NCBI GenBank assembly: GCA_032622095.1
Contig: CP136066.1
Location: forward strand, 167,162,664-167,226,663
Source: Siphonodentalium dalli
Lineage: Eukaryota; Mollusca; Scaphopoda; Gadilida; Siphonodentaliidae
Direction of reading: 5' to 3'
DNA: 64,000 bases
Part shown: positions 39,501 through 46,872 of the stretch, one piece after another
Numbering within the stretch: the first letter of the stretch is position 1
How the letters are laid out: the number at the start of each line of letters is the position of its first letter
Translations under genes and position numbers: made by a program
The notes under the pieces: generated by a model
Database searches by the model: none
What the model saw: the letters and a program-made list of their open reading frames with translations, nothing else
What the model was told of the DNA's origin: nothing

Positions 39501-42500
39501 AGTATTATTGCCTTCGCCAGAAAATGACATATAAGACAAAATACATATAATGAACACAAAATATTATACATCATTCATAACGATCACACCACGCATACCA
39601 GCCTTCCAACATGATCTGTCCACTGACTATCCCTTCCAGTGTCGGTGAAAATATAGCAACCATGTTATATCTCTGCCTCTAGACTGATTTCGGTCAAACA
39701 ATGCTTGATGTATATAGGGTGTCATATAGAAACCTCTCCACACACCACACCCCGATCCCAATATTGCCACCGCCCAGATGGGTGCGAATATGGTATCCTT
39801 GTCTCGGATTATCCAATCGGAAGTTATCTTATATCAACGCAAGACGCATACACAGCACTGTCCGTATCATGTACACAAATCCCAGTCGTAAGAGATAGAT
39901 TTTTGCTGGTTGGTTGTTAAATTGGTGTAACTGTTCGGTATATACATGTAAAATTTTGATGACGCTAATACGCTGTCGTAGTTTTATCCCCCTTTTCGAC
40001 TCAGACATGTTTAGCACGCACTTAATTTTGTGCATGCTGGCGTGTACTCCGTCGTTTTAATTTTTTTAAAATGAAATCAACATGGCAACCTGTGTGTACC
40101 TGCGATTACGACTGAGATTGGTTGGACATATTTTATTATAGTTCAGTTATCACCACTTTTTTACTTGGCACTTTTATTGCATTTGTTGTTTTTGTTTGCC
40201 ATTTCGATCTGAAATTTAAAGTTGTGGCGTTGGAATTAGCGATATCAATTTGCTAGCTAATTACGTGTACATAATTTATGAACCGAAAGAGCCATCTCCT
40301 TTTAACATGGCTACCCTTTTTGAAGCCCGCGTGTACTGTATATATGTAGTAACATTGGGACTAACACACCAAGTATTCTAGTTGGAAATTGGAACATTCC
40401 AGCATAACACCCATATGTTAGCATTCTTTCCAACTTATGGTAAAAACACTTTGCAACTGTTCTTCCAGAAATTAAATTCCCAACAGTTTCTGTTGAAAAT
40501 TGTGTCTACAATTGGGACACATACGACCACTTTACGTCATGACCCTGACATGGACGTAGGCTGGAGGATTTACGTTTGATGTTGCAACTTCAAATTTGTA
40601 GCAACACCTCCCCCCCCCCCCCGTGACAACATTACCAACTGTATCAGGTCTCATCGTTGACGTTTTGGGTTGCACTCACAATCCATACGAATGCATGATT
40701 AAACAAATATTTTCTATTGATGTGGTCAATTGCGTAGGAATTCTGTCGGACAAATTTTCGGGCGATATAACCATTAACCCTTTCAGTGCCAAGTCCGATT
40801 TTTGCATCAGCTCATATTTCCTTGATCATTTTTCAAATTTAATGATTATAATAATGTGATACATTGATGGAAAGAGCCCTAAGAGCTCTTTCCATCAATG
40901 TATCACATTATTATAATCAATAAATTTGAAAAATGATCAAGGTAATATGGGTTGATACAAAAATCGGACTTGGCACTGAAAGGGTTAGATGAACTACCCG
41001 CCGTGATTTGAGTTGAGTTCTGAACAGTGAACACGATCATCATCTTGCAGGGATGAAAAAGGGAGAAGGAGCAAAGAAGCGGAAGTTGGGCAGGAACCCC
41101 AGAGTGCCATTCACCCAACACCAGGTGGCGTCACTTGAACAGAAGTTCAAGAACACACACTACTTGAGTAGCATGGACGTGGCGGAACTATCATCTGCGC
41201 TCAACCTCACAGAGACCAGAGTGAGTTATCAACCCAACTCTTTGTTATCCATTAATGAATAATTTTTTTGCGGATCTATGCCTTTTAGCAAACAAATATA
41301 TACAAGATGACAGAGCGCCAGTATAGTTATTCGAAATGTAAATTTTGTAGATAACGCTGCATACATTGTGGTGATGGTGTCTCTAAAATAGCTCTTTCGA
41401 AGCCCAAAATTATGGATACATAATTTGGTAAGAGGTATCTCAAAACATAACTATTAAGCGCCCCTCAATTACTATTTATTTGGCTTCGGAGGAAAAAAAT
41501 ATTTGATTCGAGTCGATGAACCCACCCATCAAAGCTCAGAGTGATCAGATATCGATTTTTTAAATCTATTGATTTTCACCACCTGGAATATATAGTGGCC
41601 CAGTAAAAGAAGACGGAGAAGAATGTCTCGGATCAAATATCGGATGAAGGTGGATAACTCTAAAATAAAGTGCCTTTTTTGTGTCAGATATTTGATAAAA
41701 CCGGCAAAATATCGTTGAAAAAAATGTTGATAAATAACAGGTTTTGAGCAATTTTATACTATAGTTGACTGTGGTTAACATTATTTTTGGGCAACTAATC
41801 GATTCTGATAACTGAAGCGACATTTCAAAAAAAAAATTGTTATTGGAATCTGATGATATGGGAACCATCGAATCGGACTGAGTACATTTAATACAGCCCA
41901 AAGCAGTGGAATAGTAGTATCATGATCGGAAGCAAGATCATAAGAACAGTTCCCGTATAGGTATCTGCTTCCCATCTTTTTGCCAACATTGAAATATTTC
42001 TGAGTGATTATACAAAGATATGCATTATATATATGGATTGCATATTCTAAAAGCCTGTAACATTCACCTCACAATTATAACGGTGCATGTGCACATACAT
42101 TGTTGGCCGATGCACTCCATGTGGCATCCAAATGGACTAGGCAGTGGGTCAGTAATTGTTTGATTGTGTATGTGTTGTCGACAATAATATACAAAATCAA
42201 ATGGTTTTGGTAACCAGTGAATGATGTAAAAGGCTCAGAGGGCTAGATGATATTTGCAAATATTTTGTTATAATTTTATATTGTTGACATGCTGATGTCA
42301 CATTTTGTCATTAAAACTGGGTTTATGTTTTATGTATGTAGCCATGTATATGACTACTGGTACATGCTTATTGACTTGAATATCGACTGGCAGATATAAT
42401 GAGAAAGAATAAGATATTGATGGCCACTGCATGAACATGTAATAGTATTGAAAGTGGAATACAAATGTTTATCATTTAACACCCTGTAGATCCCGCTTCC

Positions 42501-45500
42501 GAGAAAACGTGGCTTCCAGGAAATTGAGTTTGTAAACAAAATCACACTTGTGTCACCATGCACGAGAAAACCATTGTTTAAACGATTTTGTTATTTCGTG
42601 ACGGCGAGATATTTGCAAATCTAAATAAAAGAATGGTGACAGATAACAGAAGCCGAAAGGTGCGCAGACTTAGATATTTGTTGGCAGTTTTATTTTGTTT
42701 CTATTTCCAAACTTCATCGAAATACTGAAAAAATGTAGTTAATCAGATGACTTGCACTGAATAACTGTTATTCGGGGCTTATTTTGTCAATTGTGCTGAC
42801 CGGACAGATCTATTGGAAAATGTCAGTGATAAAACCGAATTATGTGAAATACTGGTTAACTTTGACGAATGCCATAACATTGTAATGTTTCCAGTAACGA
42901 GCGAGGAGCAATGTGCTATAGCAATGTGCTCCTACCTATTGCAGCATAAACGAACTTTTAATCCGATTGCAAAGGCACTGTAGCATATCATTCAATGGGT
43001 ACGGTGGTTGACGGCTAAATATGTCCAACAGAACTTCATAAAAATCCCATGGAAATACGAAGTGACCATCTGGGATCCAACTTCAAGTTGATAGCGGGTT
43101 AATTAGCACGCCTGTGTCACAGGTGTGTACATATATATGGCAAATTTTGGCGGTATGTTTTAGATGGTCATGAAGAGTCTGGTAGGGTCCCGAAGTTATG
43201 GAAGGGGGTCTGTGTATTTGTATGCTGCTATTTTTTGTGCAGTAAATGGGATAGTTGTGGAAATGCTAGATTTTAGTTTTAAAAACAAACCGAAAAGGAC
43301 GCATTTGTTGTCACCGAATGTCGGATGACGTTCTAAGGGAAAATTGACCACTTGAAGTTCAACTAGGCTTAACCCATTGCCGGCAGGGCTTACAGTTAAC
43401 ACTGTCGCATATGGAAAATAATTGGTTGTTTGTAACCTTCAAAGGGTAGCCAATTAGTAACAAATTACTGGTCAGGATATTAAGGTCCTTCATTTTGTGA
43501 TGATGTAATGATTACCAATACCTTCATTATAGCAATACCCCCATATTAAACGAATGACACAAACAAGTAATTGGACTGTTTCGGTGTCATTAAATCAGTC
43601 TCCCGTTGTTTCTGCTCAGCGACTTATCTGAAACCGACACTTAGAGCCACGGAAACGGAACGCTCATAGTGAATTAGCATTTATTTGCTGCGCACTGAGA
43701 AGTTCCTTTCATTAACAGACACCATAACAAAATGAACATATGCGCCGATTCTAAGAATTATGTAATAAAATAAGATAAAATGAGTTATTTCAATACACAA
43801 ATGGAGGCAGTTGCAAATAACATTTAATACACGAACAGTTAAACATTAAAATAAAAAACATGTTATATATACGACGCATGGATATAGTCCTTCGTATACA
43901 CGATAAATTAATAATTTAATTATTAAATGTTAATTTCCCGATATTTCCAGTCTGTCTTTTCTTTTTAGAAATAATAACCGGATCATGTTGAACACGGAAT
44001 TGATTATTTGTTTGCCCTCGTTCTTTATTATGAAGATGAACGTATCATCATGAGGCATATTTTTGAGACATATCCTATAATTCTGAGCAATATCAAAGAT
44101 GTAAGTCTTTCCTGGAGTCAGTGTACGCACTGCATTTCATAATAATTTTTTTTCCAACTTTATGTTCATCACACATTTGAAAATTCTGTCTTTTAATGGC
44201 GTGTTTGGTTGCGTGTGTCGACCCCTTCATATATAGATAAAATATGATTGATAACACGTATTCTGGTGAACACCTCTCATGCTTCTGGTTTCATATGAAA
44301 ACAATTCTGAATCAAATGTTGAAACACACACGTGTTTCATGTTACTATTCAATAATAGACACATCTCTCACAATGAACGACGACATTGAATAATTGACGA
44401 CAGATAATTATTACGAATAGCTATCTGTGGTCATAATTTTTTTCGGACGGTCAAAAATCCTTTTCGCAGAATTGACGACAACGAGTCCGTTAGTGAGACA
44501 ATCGTGTTTGTCACTGGCAGTAAGTGGATTGTTGTTCTGCGTGCCGTAATTATTTTATACTTAAAGGCCCACTTAATTTTCGAGTGAGTCGCCGATTATG
44601 TTTGTATACTGACTTGATGTACGGTTTTAATAACAATCTATGCCATAAAATATGATTAAAATACTATAATTCATCACTATTTGAAACATCTGTGTCACAG
44701 AAGATGCCCACAGAAAAATAGACAACTGAAATCATATAATGACTCCCCCCCCCCTGGAACCCAGAATGCAACAGAATTCAAACTTTTTCAATGGAAGGGA
44801 AATAACTCTATCTTTAATATATAGAGTTATTCCACCTGCATTGAAAATAATACTGATTTTACTGCAATCCAGATGACAAAACGCGTTGGCAACTCAACAA
44901 AAACATGTCCACATTTTATTACATCGGATAAGTTGATAATACACTGTCTTTGAGCTTCCTCTTTCAAATGGTATATAATATGGCATATATTATATATAAT
45001 GTAATCTGGTGGTTCGAAAATTAAGTGGGCCTTTAATTATGTTGTTATCAGGTCATAGCTTAGCGCTTTTTATTTCGCAAGATTCCCCTGTTTCACGACG
45101 ACGAATGATTTGATTGCCATTTATAGATACAAAATTGAGACCACAATGCCGCCACATGGCGATCACAATTTGAGGACATAATCTCATATTCATCTCCCAC
45201 ATTGAGGAGCCGAGAAACAATCGCTTATTACTTATTACTATATGATTTATTTGCGAGTGCATGTTGTTGGCAAACCAAAACCGTAATCGTAACAACGGAT
45301 AGGAAAAAAAACGACAACGAATAGAAAGCACACAAATTCTAATGACGTAGTAACCTATTCATAATAATTAACTGTCGTAGTTCAGTATGCGAAATGCATC
45401 TAATATTTGACACCTTTCGCAATATGAACGACGACAGATAATTATTACGAATAGGGTACTACGTCACTAGAATTTGTGTTCTTTATATTCGTTGTCGTTT

Positions 45501-46824
45501 TCCCTATTCGTTGTTACGATCATGTTTTCGGATTTTCAACAAAACTCACTAATACATCACATATTAATAAGTTCGCGATCCTTTCTCATCTCCTATATGT
45601 TGAAGATGATTCTGCGATTTTTTCCTTAAATTGTGATCGCCAGTTGGTCTTAATTTGTATCTATTATAGTGGCAATCAAATCATTCGTCGCCGTGAAACA
45701 CGAGAATCTTGCGACACAAAGCGCTAAGCTATTACCAACATAATTAGGTACAAAATAATCACGGCACGCAGAACCATAATCCCTTACTCTGGGTGGCAAG
45801 CACGATTGTGCGCTCAATATTGTTTATTCTTATAAACTGTATAACATACAGTGTTAAGAAATACACAACGTGACGTTGGGCCGGTCTTCTCCCAACACAG
45901 TATACAACATACATAATATACAGTTCACGCATTACATTAAACACGATGATATATGACAATGCAAAAATATTTTATAACATAAAGGTACATATATGTGATT
46001 GGAAGGAGATCGGTCCGCCGATATGATCACAACGCATGCGCCTGTTTGATAATTTTCAACAGAGAAATTGGAAAGAATGACTAATTATGCATGGGGGAGA
46101 ATCGTCCCCAACTATTACAGTGAGGAACTAAAGGGAGTAGTCCTCGTCCGACAATTTGGTCGGAACTTGGTCTAACAAACGGACTCGATCGGGGTCGTCA
46201 ATTCTGCGAAAAGGGGTTTGGACAGTCTGTACAAATTATGACTACAGATAACTATCTATTCGTAATAATTATCTGTCGTCGTTCATTATTCGAAAGAAAT
46301 TTCCAGTAAGGTATACGTTCAGTTCAGACACTTGAACGATCGGAGTGCAATCGCAACTGCTATATATATATAAGATCTGTTTTGCCATTTCAAAAACATT
46401 TATTTCAAACTGGAATAGGCTGCTTTTGACGACTGTACATGTAGCTACTGGATATTGATGTTGTGATGATTATTCTGTGCTATTTGATATGTTGAGAAAA
46501 CGACGCCAGATTATAAAAGTGTAGAATGGGTCCTCTTTATTGAGGGAAATGCTCTGATAATAAGTTCAAAAAACTTTGTTGAACTAATTATCTGAACATG
46601 TCCTATGTGATAACTACTCATCAATGAGTATTTAGTGCAGAAATTGTTAAAGATGGTCTATCTCTCCCTAACAAGTGCTATACCTATCCGGGGTATCAAA
46701 TAATTAATATGAATCGAAGACACCTTACTGAATATTCGCAGCATAGCGAGCAGGAGAGCTAACTCTCTCTCTCTCTTTCCCTCTCCATCTCCCTATCCCT
46801 TTCCCTCTCCCCCTCTCTCCCTCT

Positions 46825-46872
<48 letters not shown>

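Noticed and set aside
41221-41262. Continuation of the exon 2 frame (VSYQPNSLLS) as the homeodomain end
   Set aside because: It lacks the recognition helix. KIWFQNRR is encoded in phase at 49420 after a good acceptor.
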